Positions 43,720 to 53,381 of a DNA stretch of 64,000 nt are shown here, piece by piece; positions within the stretch are counted from its first letter, which is position 1, and each line of letters starts with the position of its first letter. The stretch is from FEN-33 sp963768775 (GTDB taxonomy: Archaea > Thermoplasmatota > Thermoplasmata > Methanomassiliicoccales > UBA472), in contig CAVYIY010000006.1 in assembly GCA_963768775.1 (NCBI GenBank), forward strand, positions 496,001 through 560,000, given 5' to 3'. The translations under genes and the position numbers were made by a program. Below the pieces are notes generated by a model. It was not told the origin of the DNA, made no database searches, and saw only the letters and a program-made list of their open reading frames with translations.

Positions 43720-46700
43720 CTACTTCTTGCCCTTGCTCCTGCGCCAAACGAACAGGATCACGGCCAAGACGAGGAGGATCAGGATCAACGCCACCAATAT
43801 CAGCGTGATGTCGCCGCTGGTCGTGTTAGGCGGGGGTACGATGGCTGAGGTCGCAGTGCTCTTTGCTCCCTCCCCTGCGGCATTCACAGCGCTGACCTTG
43901 TACCAGTAGGTCTGACCCTGGGAAACGCCGGAGTCGGTGTAGTTCAGCGCCGTAGGCGAGGCGATCAGCGCATAGGTCCCGTTCTCGCTGTCGCTGCGAT
44001 AAAGCTTGTAGCCGGTGATGGGGCTGCTGCCGTTGCTGTTGGCGGTCCAGCTCAAGGTGACCTGCGACCCACTGACCTCCGCCGTCAGGCTCGGGGCGCT
44101 GGGGGTGGTGTAGGGCTTGGCGCTCAATGCTGCGGCCTTGGCGCCTTCCCCGGCCGCGTTGATCGCCGTGACTGAGACGTAATAAGTCGTCCCGTTCGTC
44201 AGGCCGGTCAACTCGACGGAGAACACGGTCGGCCCGCTCTCCCTTAGGTTCGCCACCGGCGGGTTGGCGGTGTCCCAGTAGAGCTTGTAGCCTGTGATCG
44301 GGCTACCGCCATCGTTCGTCGGCGCCGTCCAGTTCAGGGTGAGCGACCCATGCCCGGCAACAATGCTGATCAAGACCGGAGCGCCAGGGACCCCGAAGGG
44401 CGTCGCGTTGGCGACGTTCGATGGGGCGCTTGGTCCGGCGAGGTTGTGCGCCGCGACCGTGAAGGAATAGTTTACACCGACGCTCAGCTCGGTGACGACG
44501 ATCGTGAGGCCAGTGGGGTGATCGAACAGCGCGATCCCATCCTGATAGACGACGTAGTACTCGATCGCGCTCCCTTCGTCTGATACGGGGGCGGTCCAGT
44601 TCAGCGTGACGTTGGCATTGCCGGCCACGGCCGTCAGCGCGGTCGGGGCGTCGGGAACGCCATACGGTGTCGCATTAGCGGCATTCGATCGGACGCTCAG
44701 CCCCACGGCATTGTGCGCCGCGACCGTGAACGAGTACAATTGCCCGTTCGTCAGTCCGCCGATGACGGTCGTCAACCCGGTCTGATGTTCGGGCAGCGCG
44801 ACGTCATCCTGATAGATGACATAGTAATCGATCGCTTCCCCGCCGTCAAAGGCTGGAGCGGTCCAGTTCAGGGCGACCTTGGCGCTGCTGCCGATTAAGG
44901 CGAACAGACCGGTCGGGGCATCCGGCACTGTAGTGAACGGTGTCGCCGAGGCCGCATCGGATTCAGCTCCCAGTCCGGCGAGGTTGTGCGCCGCGACTGT
45001 GAACGAGTACAACTGCCCGTTGGTCAGTCCGGTGATCACGGTCATCAGGTCGGTCAGATTCCCTGGTAGGGCGACGCTATCCTGGTAGACGACGTAATAA
45101 TCGATCAATCGTCCGCCGTCGAATGCCGGGGCGGTCCAATTCAAGGTGACCTGGAACGTCCCAGCTGTAGCGTTCAACCCCGTGGGCGCGTCAGGAACGG
45201 TGTAGGGCGTCGATGTGACTGTATTGGATTGCGCGCCTAGTCCGGCGAGGTTGTGCGCCGCGACCATAAACGAGTACGATTGTCCGTTCGTCAGCCCGAT
45301 GATCGTGGTCGTCAAGCCGGTCGGATTGCCCGGCAATGCGACGCCGTCCTGATAGACGACGTAATAGTCGATCGCGTGCCCGCCGTTGAATGTCGGGGCG
45401 GTCCAGTTCAGCGTGACGTTGGCATTGCCGGCCACGGCCGTCAGCCCGGTCGGCGCGTCTGGGATCATTATGGGCGTCGATGAGACAGCATCGGATAAGT
45501 CGCCTAGTCCGGCTAGGTTGTGAGCGGCTACGGCGAAGATGTAGTCCTGCCCGATATTCAGCCCAGTAATGACGGTCATCAATCCGGTCTGATGATCTGG
45601 CAATGCGACGCTATCCTGGTAGACGACGTAATAATCGATCGCTCGTCCGCCATCGAATGCCGGCGCGGTCCAGTTCAAGGTCACTTTGGCGCTCCCCGCT
45701 ATGGCCCTCAGGCCTGTCGGGGCGTCCGGGACCGTGTAAGGTGTCGATGAGGCCGCATTCGACTGTGCGCCTGTTCCGGCGAGGTTGTGCGCGGCGACGG
45801 TGAACGAGTAGGAGTGCCCGTTGATCAGCCCGATGATCGTGGTCGTCAAGCCGGTCGGATGAGCGGATAGCGCGACGCTGTCCTGGTAGACGATGTAGTA
45901 ATCGATCGCATTCCCGCCATCGGAGGCCGGGGCGGTCCAGTTCAGGGCGACTTGGGCGTCGCCCGCGATGGCCGTCAACCCGGTCGGCGCGTCCGGAACC
46001 ATATTGGGAGTGGCCGAGGCAGAATTGGATTGAGCCCCAATCCCGGCGAGGTTGTGCGCGGCGACGGTGAAGGAATAAGATACGCCGTTCGTCAGCCCAT
46101 TGATGACCGTCGTCAGGCCAGTCGGATGACTGGGCAGAGCGACGCTATTCTGGTAGACGACGTAATAATCGATCGCTCGTCCCCCGCTGATGGCCGGGGC
46201 GGTCCAGTTTAAATTGACCTTAGCATTCCCGGCGACGGCCACCAGCCCGGTCGGAGAGTTCGGAACGGTATAGGGTATCGCGGACAGGGCTGCGGTCTTC
46301 GCTCCTTCTCCGAGGGCGTTGACGGCGCTGACCTTGTACCAGTAGATCTGGCCATTGGTCAGATCGTTGTCGCTATAGTAGAGCTCTAAGGTCGTGCCGA
46401 TCAAGGAATATGTGCCGGTCTCGGTCGCGGAGCGATATGCCCTGTATCCGGTAATGTCAAGGCTGCCGTTGTCCGCTGGCGCTGTCCAGGTCAGGAGGAC
46501 ATGGACGTTGCCTGGGATGGCGAAGAAGGTGGTCGGGGCGCTAGGAACGACAGGTATTACCGCGCCCATTATCAGTCCATGGAAATTGCTTCCGGGCGCT
46601 GGGAAGTTCGAAGCGGCGTAGGCATGGCCCTTCAGTCCCGATGGAGTTCCGTTGACCCATCCCACACCAAGATTGGTGGGGGCGATCAGCCCGTAGAACG

Positions 46701-47448
46701 TTATTGAGGTCAGGGACCTGCAGTTGTAGAATGAATGGTTCTCGAAGGAAGCGACGTTGCCTCTTATGATCACGGACGTGAGGGCGGAGCAATATGCGAA
46801 CGCCTCGGTCCCGACCAGGGTGACGTTGCTGGGTATGGTTATCGAGCTCAATGAGACACAGAAGGCGAATATAGCATCACCTAAATAGGTAACACTCTGG
46901 GGGATCTCGACTGAGACCAGCGAAGCGCAATCGCGGAACGCGGCGTCCTGGATGATAGTGACACTGTTGGGAATCGTGACCGAGATCAAGGACGTGCAGT
47001 GAGAGAACAACGAGTACTCGATGGTGGTGAGCCTGTTCGGCAGAATCACAGAAATGAGCGACTTGCAATAGGAGAATGCCCCATCCCCGATGAAAGTGAC
47101 ATCGTTGGGGATTGACACAGAAGTCATGTTTGTGCAATTCTCGAAGGCATAAATGCCAATTCCAGTAACGCTGCTTGGGATCGTCACCGAGGTCACATTT
47201 GTGCAATTGCTGAAAGCGCGGTCACCTATGGTCCGCACGGGATACCCGCCCATTGTGGCTGGGATCGTTATGGCCACGCCTGCCCCGATGTATCCTGTGA
47301 CCGTGGCATTGCCATTGTTCACCGTATAGGTATAATCGCCATCCTGCGCTGCGACTACCGTGCCCGGGACAACGACGGAGAATGCCCCTAGGATCAATAG
47401 CAGCACCAAGGCGATAGATGTAGTCTGACTTCCCGATCTCTTCCTCAT
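43720..47448 (-). CDS. Giant surface protein: BspA-like LRR, ten fibronectin-III domains, C-terminal anchor
   Basis: A 1242-residue secreted protein. Signal peptide about 10-34, then about nine BspA-type (LRR_5) repeats at 70-255 with the pattern IGDRAFSNCTNVTSVTIPSS. Ten fibronectin type III domains occupy about 300-1193, followed by one membrane helix (about 1207-1230) and the basic tail RRSKGKK. Domains 2-8 are strikingly alike (AIDYYVVYQDSVALP in most), pointing to recent tandem duplication. Such proteins act in adhesion or as cell-surface spacers. It has its own terminator. Confidence 0.88.
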   Translation of the reverse strand: MRKRSGSQTTSIALVLLLILGAFSVVVPGTVVAAQDGDYTYTVNNGNATVTGYIGAGVAITIPATMGGYPVRTIGDRAFSNCTNVTSVTIPSSVTGIGIYAFENCTNMTSVSIPNDVTFIGDGAFSYCKSLISVILPNRLTTIEYSLFSHCTSLISVTIPNSVTIIQDAAFRDCASLVSVEIPQSVTYLGDAIFAFCVSLSSITIPSNVTLVGTEAFAYCSALTSVIIRGNVASFENHSFYNCRSLTSITFYGLIAPTNLGVGWVNGTPSGLKGHAYAASNFPAPGSNFHGLIMGAVIPVVPSAPTTFFAIPGNVHVLLTWTAPADNGSLDITGYRAYRSATETGTYSLIGTTLELYYSDNDLTNGQIYWYKVSAVNALGEGAKTAALSAIPYTVPNSPTGLVAVAGNAKVNLNWTAPAISGGRAIDYYVVYQNSVALPSHPTGLTTVINGLTNGVSYSFTVAAHNLAGIGAQSNSASATPNMVPDAPTGLTAIAGDAQVALNWTAPASDGGNAIDYYIVYQDSVALSAHPTGLTTTIIGLINGHSYSFTVAAHNLAGTGAQSNAASSTPYTVPDAPTGLRAIAGSAKVTLNWTAPAFDGGRAIDYYVVYQDSVALPDHQTGLMTVITGLNIGQDYIFAVAAHNLAGLGDLSDAVSSTPIMIPDAPTGLTAVAGNANVTLNWTAPTFNGGHAIDYYVVYQDGVALPGNPTGLTTTIIGLTNGQSYSFMVAAHNLAGLGAQSNTVTSTPYTVPDAPTGLNATAGTFQVTLNWTAPAFDGGRLIDYYVVYQDSVALPGNLTDLMTVITGLTNGQLYSFTVAAHNLAGLGAESDAASATPFTTVPDAPTGLFALIGSSAKVALNWTAPAFDGGEAIDYYVIYQDDVALPEHQTGLTTVIGGLTNGQLYSFTVAAHNAVGLSVRSNAANATPYGVPDAPTALTAVAGNANVTLNWTAPVSDEGSAIEYYVVYQDGIALFDHPTGLTIVVTELSVGVNYSFTVAAHNLAGPSAPSNVANATPFGVPGAPVLISIVAGHGSLTLNWTAPTNDGGSPITGYKLYWDTANPPVANLRESGPTVFSVELTGLTNGTTYYVSVTAINAAGEGAKAAALSAKPYTTPSAPSLTAEVSGSQVTLSWTANSNGSSPITGYKLYRSDSENGTYALIASPTALNYTDSGVSQGQTYWYKVSAVNAAGEGAKSTATSAIVPPPNTTSGDITLILVALILILLVLAVILFVWRRSKGKK
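43870..46548 (-). repeat. Tandem fibronectin-III repeat array (coding)
   Basis: Ten in-frame repeats of about 261-285 bases. The middle seven (about 44380-46270) are closest to one another in both protein and DNA, for example the recurring gttgtgcgccgcgaccgtga and gcggtccagttcagggtgac segments. Copy-number change by recombination or replication slippage is expected here. Confidence 0.85.
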
Positions 47449-47562
47449 TGAACCACCTAACCCGATATCTCGGCCCAGTTTAAAAAAGAATGAGGTTTAA
47501 TTATTGGAATTCTCTTGCCATCGAAAAGCTTAACTGACCCGATTTGAAAGCCCCTTCCTTCC

Positions 47563-47757
47563 ATGGAATGTCCTTCATGTCCTATAGGGCCAAAAAACAC
47601 CTTCCCTGCCCATATTCCTTTGGAAGACCCTGATGTAGGCGGAATAGTGCCATCGGATCTCGATTCGACCGAGAACGAAAAATCGAATAGCGATGACCTT
47701 TGGAGGATCAAATTTCCTAGAAGCCATACAAAAGATTTATCATCTGGAATCAAATGA
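47563..47757 (+). CDS. Possible 64-residue protein before the HPr-kinase-like genes
   Basis: An open frame ending 12 bases before the first HPr-kinase-like start. The product begins MECPSCPIGPKNTFPAHIPL, is acidic and polar in the middle (DLDSTENEKSNSDD) and ends basic. There is no clear ribosome site. It could be a small partner or substrate of the kinase-like proteins or a chance frame. Its position and C-P-S-C-P start make it worth recording. Confidence 0.3.
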   Translation: MECPSCPIGPKNTFPAHIPLEDPDVGGIVPSDLDSTENEKSNSDDLWRIKFPRSHTKDLSSGIK

Positions 47758-47769
47758 ATGCCCACTTAA

Positions 47770-48834
47770 ATGACTGACTCTTCTGATCGAATGGCACGGG
47801 ATTGGGATTTCGCCGGCATTTTCAAAATTCACTCTGATAATGATTATCCCTTCCTCCAGACGGAATGGCAATCCTGGAAGGGAAAGCCAACAGAGTATGA
47901 TATTCGAATCGCCAACGGCGATGTTTCGAACGAATGCGTCCTGCTCGATGCTGATATGGCGTTTTGTGATGATGCATATCAAATCCGATACCAGAATGGG
48001 ACTTATGAAGTCGGTACAGACCGGATAATATGTCATGGGCAGGTGAACGAGAGCTACTTGGAGCATGAGGTCGTCATCCCGGTGATGAATCGCATGATGG
48101 CAAAGAAGGGGCACTACCTAGCTTACGCATCCGCGGTTTCCTATGACGGAAATGTCCTCGTCTTCCCCGGGATATCTGGAAGCGGCAAGACCTCCGTGGT
48201 TCTCGAGCTCTTGATCCGCGGAGCATCTTTCATGGGCGATAACAATGTGCTCATCGACCGCAAGGGGACATGCACTTCATACTGCCCGATGATCGGTTTT
48301 CCTGAGCGCAATGCTGCTTTGTTCCCTGAGCTGGTGTCCCAGCTATTCCGTGATGAGAAGGAGCGGAAGAGGCAGGAGAAACGGCTATCATTCCACGAGC
48401 TGGGCTTGTCGATGGATGACCGCAACTTCGTGATGCGCAATGTGCGGGACCACTTCATTTCCCGTTTCTTCTTCCATCAGAATGCTCCGTTCAAGACGAT
48501 ATTCCCTCAAGGTGAAATACGAGAGTCGGGGCCGGTGAAGCACGTATTCTTCCTGGAACGGGGGGCAACAGGACCCAAAGCAATGGAGGTTAAGGCTGAG
48601 GAGCTAGCCGCATTGGCAACGACGATAGACTGGATCTATAGCACGAGCGGAGGTTGCAGCCATAATACCCTAGCGGAATTGGCAGGGCTCGAATTCTGCT
48701 CGAAGGGCGACTATTGCTCGGTTATCTCCGATTTCTTCGCTCGCGCCCATTGCCATCGGGTGCGGATAGCTCCCCATGCTACGCGGGATGAAATCAGGAG
48801 GGCCGTCGACGAAATCGAGAAGATCGCGGTCTGA
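47770..48834 (+). CDS. HPr-kinase-like P-loop protein, copy 1
   Basis: A 354-residue protein whose central part follows the HPr kinase/PEP carboxykinase fold. The P-loop is FPGISGSGKTSVVLELLIRG (G134-S142) and the following strand has GDN at 156-158, where HPr kinases usually have two aspartates. The about 110-residue N-terminal domain and about 150-residue C-terminal domain are shared with copy 2. HPr itself is not expected in this archaeon, so a peptide, protein or glycan substrate is more likely. An ATG at 47800 is an alternative start. Confidence 0.7.
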   Translation: MTDSSDRMARDWDFAGIFKIHSDNDYPFLQTEWQSWKGKPTEYDIRIANGDVSNECVLLDADMAFCDDAYQIRYQNGTYEVGTDRIICHGQVNESYLEHEVVIPVMNRMMAKKGHYLAYASAVSYDGNVLVFPGISGSGKTSVVLELLIRGASFMGDNNVLIDRKGTCTSYCPMIGFPERNAALFPELVSQLFRDEKERKRQEKRLSFHELGLSMDDRNFVMRNVRDHFISRFFFHQNAPFKTIFPQGEIRESGPVKHVFFLERGATGPKAMEVKAEELAALATTIDWIYSTSGGCSHNTLAELAGLEFCSKGDYCSVISDFFARAHCHRVRIAPHATRDEIRRAVDEIEKIAV

Positions 48835-48921
48835 GGCGAGGCATGATGAGAAAATGGGAATACGGGGCGAAAGGCCGGGAAGTCCGAGCATATCGGAGAG
48901 CAATACAGGAAGGTCATCGCA

Positions 48922-50019
48922 GTGATAATGAAGGATAGCTCTGATTCTCATCCGACGAATGCCCGCCAGCAGGGAGAACGCGGCATCGATCTCGGCGGGG
49001 TGTTCAAATTGCGCTTCGAGCCGGGACTCCTGCCGTTTCTAGAGAAGAAATTCAAATGTTGGGAAAGCGAGGTCAACCGTCCGGAGCTGATGATCAGGGC
49101 CGGAGCCTCATCGACGGCCATGACGCTGGTCGACACGAATCGGGGCTATTCCTCGGACAGCTATCAGATCCTTCGAGGCGGCTCGACCTACCAGGTCTCC
49201 TCGGAAGGCATCCAGTGCGATGGACCGATCGAAGAGGATTTCCTGGAGTACAAGGTGCTGATACCGGTAATCAACCGCATGTTGGCCAAGAGGGGGCATT
49301 ACATTGCGTACGCCTCGGGAGTCGTCCTGGATGGCAAGGCGATCTTATTCCCGGCCATCTCCGGCGTGGGGAAGACCTCCTTGCTCCTCGAGTTCATGAG
49401 CCGCGGAGCCTCGTACTTGGGGAATACCAGCATCCTGGTCGGCGGAAACGGCCGATGCATCATGTACAGCCCGTACATCAACTTCAAGGAAAGGAATGTC
49501 ACCATGTTCCCGGAGCTGGAGGAAAGCCTCTTCGAGCATGATGACGAGGGAAGGGCGATGCAGAAGCGATTCTCCTTCCACCATATGGCCCTCTCGATGA
49601 AAGGAGGCAATCCTGCGTCCAGGATCGTCCGGGACAACCTGATTTCCCGGTTCTATTTCACCTACTACGCCGACATCAATCGCATCTTCCCGGACCGCGA
49701 GAAGGTGACCAGTGCGCCGGTCGGTCAAGTCTTCTACCTGGAGCGCAGGCCAGGCGAACCTGTGGTCATCGAATCGGATCCGAAGGAGCTTGCTAGAATC
49801 GTTGCCGGCTCCGAATGGGTCAATCCGGACCACGGCGGAGGCAGCCACAACATTCTGGCAGGAATGGCAGGGCTGGACTTTTGTGCCATGGAGGACTATC
49901 GGCGCGTCTTCGAGGACCTGTTCTCCCACGGAGAGTGCCACAGGGTGCGCATCCCGCACACCTCGTCTCGCGCGCTGATAAAGAAGATCGCTAACGACAT
50001 TGAGAGATGTATCGATTAG
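48922..50019 (+). CDS. HPr-kinase-like P-loop protein, copy 2
   Basis: A 365-residue paralogue of the previous gene. Colinear features include PVINRMLAKRGHYIAYASGV, the P-loop FPAISGVGKTSLLLEF (K151) and the C-terminal GGGSHNILAGMAGLDFCAME block. The metal-binding acidic position after the P-loop (GDN in copy 1, DD in typical kinases) is GNT here (167-169), so it may be catalytically weak or a regulatory partner. The start is a GTG at 48922, with AGGAAGGT 7 bases upstream; ATG 48928 is the alternative. Confidence 0.7.
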   Translation: MIMKDSSDSHPTNARQQGERGIDLGGVFKLRFEPGLLPFLEKKFKCWESEVNRPELMIRAGASSTAMTLVDTNRGYSSDSYQILRGGSTYQVSSEGIQCDGPIEEDFLEYKVLIPVINRMLAKRGHYIAYASGVVLDGKAILFPAISGVGKTSLLLEFMSRGASYLGNTSILVGGNGRCIMYSPYINFKERNVTMFPELEESLFEHDDEGRAMQKRFSFHHMALSMKGGNPASRIVRDNLISRFYFTYYADINRIFPDREKVTSAPVGQVFYLERRPGEPVVIESDPKELARIVAGSEWVNPDHGGGSHNILAGMAGLDFCAMEDYRRVFEDLFSHGECHRVRIPHTSSRALIKKIANDIERCID

Positions 50020-50191
50020 GCGAAATTAGCATTATCGCCCCTATTCTCCCATTTGGAGATGAAAGCTCAAACCGGGTTCCGGGATTATGCGCCCCACGTG
50101 CATCTATCATCCCTTCAATCGCCCTTTCTCGTCCCTATCTCATCTATCTCATAAGGATTTTATCGATGCCGAATCATATTCTTCAAATCCC

Positions 50192-51469
50192 ATGGAAATA
50201 TTCCCACCCGAGCTAAGTTATCTCGATGATAAGGTCATCCTCAGTGCTCGTTTCACTTGCCAAGGCAAGGAGAACACCCTCTGGTTCAAGTTTGATAAGG
50301 AGTTCGCAGACTATGTCGTACTGGAAAAGTCCGACGCTTTTCTCGTGTCATTGCTGGCGATGGCGATGCAGGTGAAAGAGGACATCTACCTAAATCATCC
50401 AGTTTCTGAAGAGTTGTTCTACAACATCACCGAGTACCTCATTCCCATGATTTCAGTTTGCATGCCGGAGATGACCAAGATCAAGGTCATCACGGCGGGC
50501 TTCTCGGACATCAGCCGGAATGGGAAGGATGGCGTTGTGGGGACCGGCTTTTCGTGTGGGATCGATTCTTTCTTGACCATAGTCGAGCACATGCGCCCGG
50601 AGATCCCACCAAGCCACAAGATTACCCACGGCGTGTTCATGGACGTAGGTGCTCACGGAATCCAAGGAACTGAGGCCTCCCAGTTGCGATTCACGAGGAG
50701 GCTCGAGAACACCAGGAGCTGCGCAACCGAGCTCGGACTGAAGCTCGTGGTGATCGAATCAAACATCTCGCAATTCGTCCAGGGTGCATATGTGAAGACC
50801 CACACCCTGAGGAATGCGGGTGCCGTGCTGGTGTTAGAGAAGCTGTTCCGCATCTACTACTATTCTTCCAGCGTTCCCTTCGAAAATATCGATGTGAGCG
50901 GAGATATTGCAAACTGCGAACCCATGGTCCTCTCCAACCTATCGACCAATCATCTGCGATTCGTGTCGTCAGGCGTTCAATATAAGAGAGTGGACAAGGC
51001 GGCGATAGTGAGCAACTTCGAGCCCTCGTACCGCTATCTGAATGTCTGCGTGATGACGGGGGACAACTGCTCGGTGTGCGAGAAATGCCTTCGGACGCAG
51101 TTCACCCTCGACATGCATGGCAAGCTCGATCGGTACGCGGGCGTGTTCGACCTCGAAAAGTACCGCCATAAGGAAAGCCGCTTCATCTTCTCTGTCCTGG
51201 CGACCAGGTCGAGGGACGTCTATAGCAAGGAGAGATACGACCTGATGAAACGGGTAGGGTACAAACTCGGAGCGGTTGATCGCTGTCACTACCTTGGCTA
51301 TAAGGCTCGCCACGAGCTCCGCTTCCATGCCAATTCACTCTTGAAACGGGCGACGAAGCGCAGAAAAAAGATTCTGGACCGGGCCAAGGCATCGAAACTG
51401 TACGAGGAAAGCGGCACCTTCAAAAGGATGGTCAGCCTGATGGAACGTCCTCTTCTCCAATATCGGTAG
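50192..51469 (+). CDS. PP-loop ATPase-like protein with zinc cysteine cluster
   Basis: A 425-residue protein. The PP-loop motif of adenylating amidases/thiolases (SGGxDS) appears as GFSCGIDSFLTI (about 119-130), with glycine replaced by cysteine. A later CSVCEKCLRTQFTLDMHGKL segment has three cysteines in CxxCxxC spacing, as in QueC-like enzymes and in PP-loop proteins found in surface polysaccharide clusters. It may make an amide or nitrile on a glycan or peptide. The frame extends to 50087, but the ATG at 50192 fits better with a TATA-like ggattttatc near 50155-50165. Confidence 0.65.
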   Translation: MEIFPPELSYLDDKVILSARFTCQGKENTLWFKFDKEFADYVVLEKSDAFLVSLLAMAMQVKEDIYLNHPVSEELFYNITEYLIPMISVCMPEMTKIKVITAGFSDISRNGKDGVVGTGFSCGIDSFLTIVEHMRPEIPPSHKITHGVFMDVGAHGIQGTEASQLRFTRRLENTRSCATELGLKLVVIESNISQFVQGAYVKTHTLRNAGAVLVLEKLFRIYYYSSSVPFENIDVSGDIANCEPMVLSNLSTNHLRFVSSGVQYKRVDKAAIVSNFEPSYRYLNVCVMTGDNCSVCEKCLRTQFTLDMHGKLDRYAGVFDLEKYRHKESRFIFSVLATRSRDVYSKERYDLMKRVGYKLGAVDRCHYLGYKARHELRFHANSLLKRATKRRKKILDRAKASKLYEESGTFKRMVSLMERPLLQYR

Positions 51470-51482
51470 TCCGTTGTCCCAA

Positions 51483-52355
51483 TTATTCACGGGCATGAAA
51501 TGCAGGGCGGTCAGGTTGCGGAAACGGACTCGCATCCAGGAGCTTTCGGATGGCAGGTTCCACATCGGCCATCACAAGGTAATCATCCGTCGACTCAATC
51601 TCCTTAATATTTGTGATATCGAACGGCGGGACGGGTTCCCGGCCGACTGATTCGTAGTAGTCTATGAATTTGAAGGCACCGCCACCGCTGATCCGATCAG
51701 ATCGGCAGAAATGAGCCGATGGGATTCCGAAGACGTCTGCGGTAATCAGTCCGTGCAGTGAGCTTGAGAGGATACGTTTGCAGCGGCAAAGCTCTCGCAC
51801 AAATTCTGACGGCCTCGACTGGACATCGATCAGTCTGATGCTCTCGCTCTTAGCCAACCAGTCTGGTATCATGCCCTTGTCCTTGAAATGGGGCACGATC
51901 CCATACTCAAACTCCTTGGTCAGCGGAGGATCAAACAGCCGACGCACTAGGAGCCCCGGGTCTCCGTAGACTTCCGGACATTTCACGCCCTGGTCCACAA
52001 GATTCTGGCGGGTCTGGGGGCCCCTCACCGCCAGGACTTGTTGCGGCTTCCCCGCCATCCTTCCCTCACTCGAGATGAAGCCGCTGCCCCAGACCACGGC
52101 ATTCTTGATGTTGGCGCCGTCGAGAATGCTGCCAACGGCAAGATAGACCGGGCCGCGGTACCAAGGGAGATTCTCAATGTTTAGGACCGTTCTTCCAGAA
52201 ATCCACTGAAGAATAATAGGGCTGATGACATCACCGAAGTTCGGGGCACCGTGCCACCAGTACCCGCAGATGTGGCGAGGGTGAGCGAGTAACCGCCCGT
52301 ATTCCACCGCGACATTCCTCGATCTTCGCGCAGCTGTCTTATTGAAGAATTTCAT
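51483..52355 (-). CDS. Polysaccharide pyruvyl transferase family protein
   Basis: A 290-residue enzyme of the family that adds pyruvate ketals to sugars, also related to CsaB. Typical motifs: WWHGAPNFGDVISPIILQW near the N-terminus, YGDPGLL in the middle and ILSSSLHGLITADVFGIPSA near 195-215. It would decorate surface glycans with a negative charge. It is convergent with the PP-loop gene and 39 bases downstream of the glycosyltransferase gene, so those two minus-strand genes probably form an operon. Confidence 0.85.
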   Translation of the reverse strand: MKFFNKTAARRSRNVAVEYGRLLAHPRHICGYWWHGAPNFGDVISPIILQWISGRTVLNIENLPWYRGPVYLAVGSILDGANIKNAVVWGSGFISSEGRMAGKPQQVLAVRGPQTRQNLVDQGVKCPEVYGDPGLLVRRLFDPPLTKEFEYGIVPHFKDKGMIPDWLAKSESIRLIDVQSRPSEFVRELCRCKRILSSSLHGLITADVFGIPSAHFCRSDRISGGGAFKFIDYYESVGREPVPPFDITNIKEIESTDDYLVMADVEPAIRKLLDASPFPQPDRPAFHARE

Positions 52356-52394
52356 TGGACCATCTCATAAACCAGCGCAGACATCAAACCTCTC

Positions 52395-53381
52395 TCAGTG
52401 AAGAACCTTCCTGCCCCTGTCCCGAGCCTCTTTGTGCCGAATCCTATACCATAGCCCGGAGAGCAAGCCGACTAACTCGCCCAGCCTCATCGCGACCCCA
52501 ACTTGCGCCCCATAATAAAGAAAACGAAGTCCGTGACGCTTTCTTGCAGAGCCGATTCCGAAGCGGAGGAAGTATATCGGCAACAAGATCAGTAGAACAA
52601 ATATCCCAATCAGGCTTGAAGCAGCTATGGCCAACATCATCAATGCAAAATAGAAGACAAATAGAAAGACGACGGAATATCCCCTTCTTGGATACAAGCC
52701 AGCGACAGTGTCCCATTTCACATATGATTCTTGTGTCTTGAGGAGCTTTCGGAAATTATGGGACACTCGATAGTGGACTATCGCATCCCTGACGAGCACG
52801 AATCTCACACCGGCCTCCTTCGCCTTTAGGTCGAAATATGTGTCTTCAGCTGCGTTGAGCCATTCAGGAAACTTGCCTGCCCTTATCCATGCATCCCGAG
52901 TGAAGGCCAGATTCCTCCCGGCTGGAATGAAATCGTCACCCCATTTTTCGATGGGCACGTATGTCAGGTCGACAACTGCATTCTCGAAGTCCGTTTCCCC
53001 AAAGAATATGTAGGCCCCGGAAGCCACATCCGCCATTCCCTCTTCTAACGGCTTGATTAAATTTTCTAGCCACCTTGGATCAGGTGAATTGCCAGCATCG
53101 GTGCAGGCGATGATATCGTGGGATGAGATTGAAATGGCGATGTTCCTACCCTCAGAGATGTTCGCTCCCTTCTCAACTTGGAACTTCAAATTAGGATTGC
53201 GCGAAGCATATTCCCTGATGATCTCTGTCGTCCGATCTTCAGAACCTCCATCGATTATGATGAACTCGTCAGGCGTTCTTGTTTGCTTGTCCAATGCGTC
53301 GAATAGATCTCTAATTGTAAATTCTTCGTTCTTGACGGTGCAAATCAGAGAGACCTTGGAAGGCAGCAAGATGATCGACAA
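52395..53381 (-). CDS. Family 2 glycosyltransferase with C-terminal membrane helices
   Basis: A 328-residue enzyme. The GT-A domain (about 8-225) has SLICTVKNEEFTIRDLFDAL, IIDGGSEDRT and ACTDAGN as nucleotide and metal motifs. Two or three helices follow (about 228-285), so it is membrane-bound, as in lipid-linked sugar transfer. The segment is AT-richer than the genome core. It is upstream of the pyruvyl transferase gene. Confidence 0.85.
   Translation of the reverse strand: MSIILLPSKVSLICTVKNEEFTIRDLFDALDKQTRTPDEFIIIDGGSEDRTTEIIREYASRNPNLKFQVEKGANISEGRNIAISISSHDIIACTDAGNSPDPRWLENLIKPLEEGMADVASGAYIFFGETDFENAVVDLTYVPIEKWGDDFIPAGRNLAFTRDAWIRAGKFPEWLNAAEDTYFDLKAKEAGVRFVLVRDAIVHYRVSHNFRKLLKTQESYVKWDTVAGLYPRRGYSVVFLFVFYFALMMLAIAASSLIGIFVLLILLPIYFLRFGIGSARKRHGLRFLYYGAQVGVAMRLGELVGLLSGLWYRIRHKEARDRGRKVLH

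Noticed and set aside
43870..46548. Regularly spaced near-identical repeats that could suggest a CRISPR array
   Set aside because: The unit is about 264 bases, translates in one frame and forms fibronectin-III domains. There are no short repeats with unique spacers and no cas genes.
47457..47765. Minus-strand 102-codon frame before the giant surface protein gene
   Set aside because: No ribosome site, no motif, and it runs against the kinase-like promoter region. It is less likely than the small plus-strand frame, which is itself uncertain.
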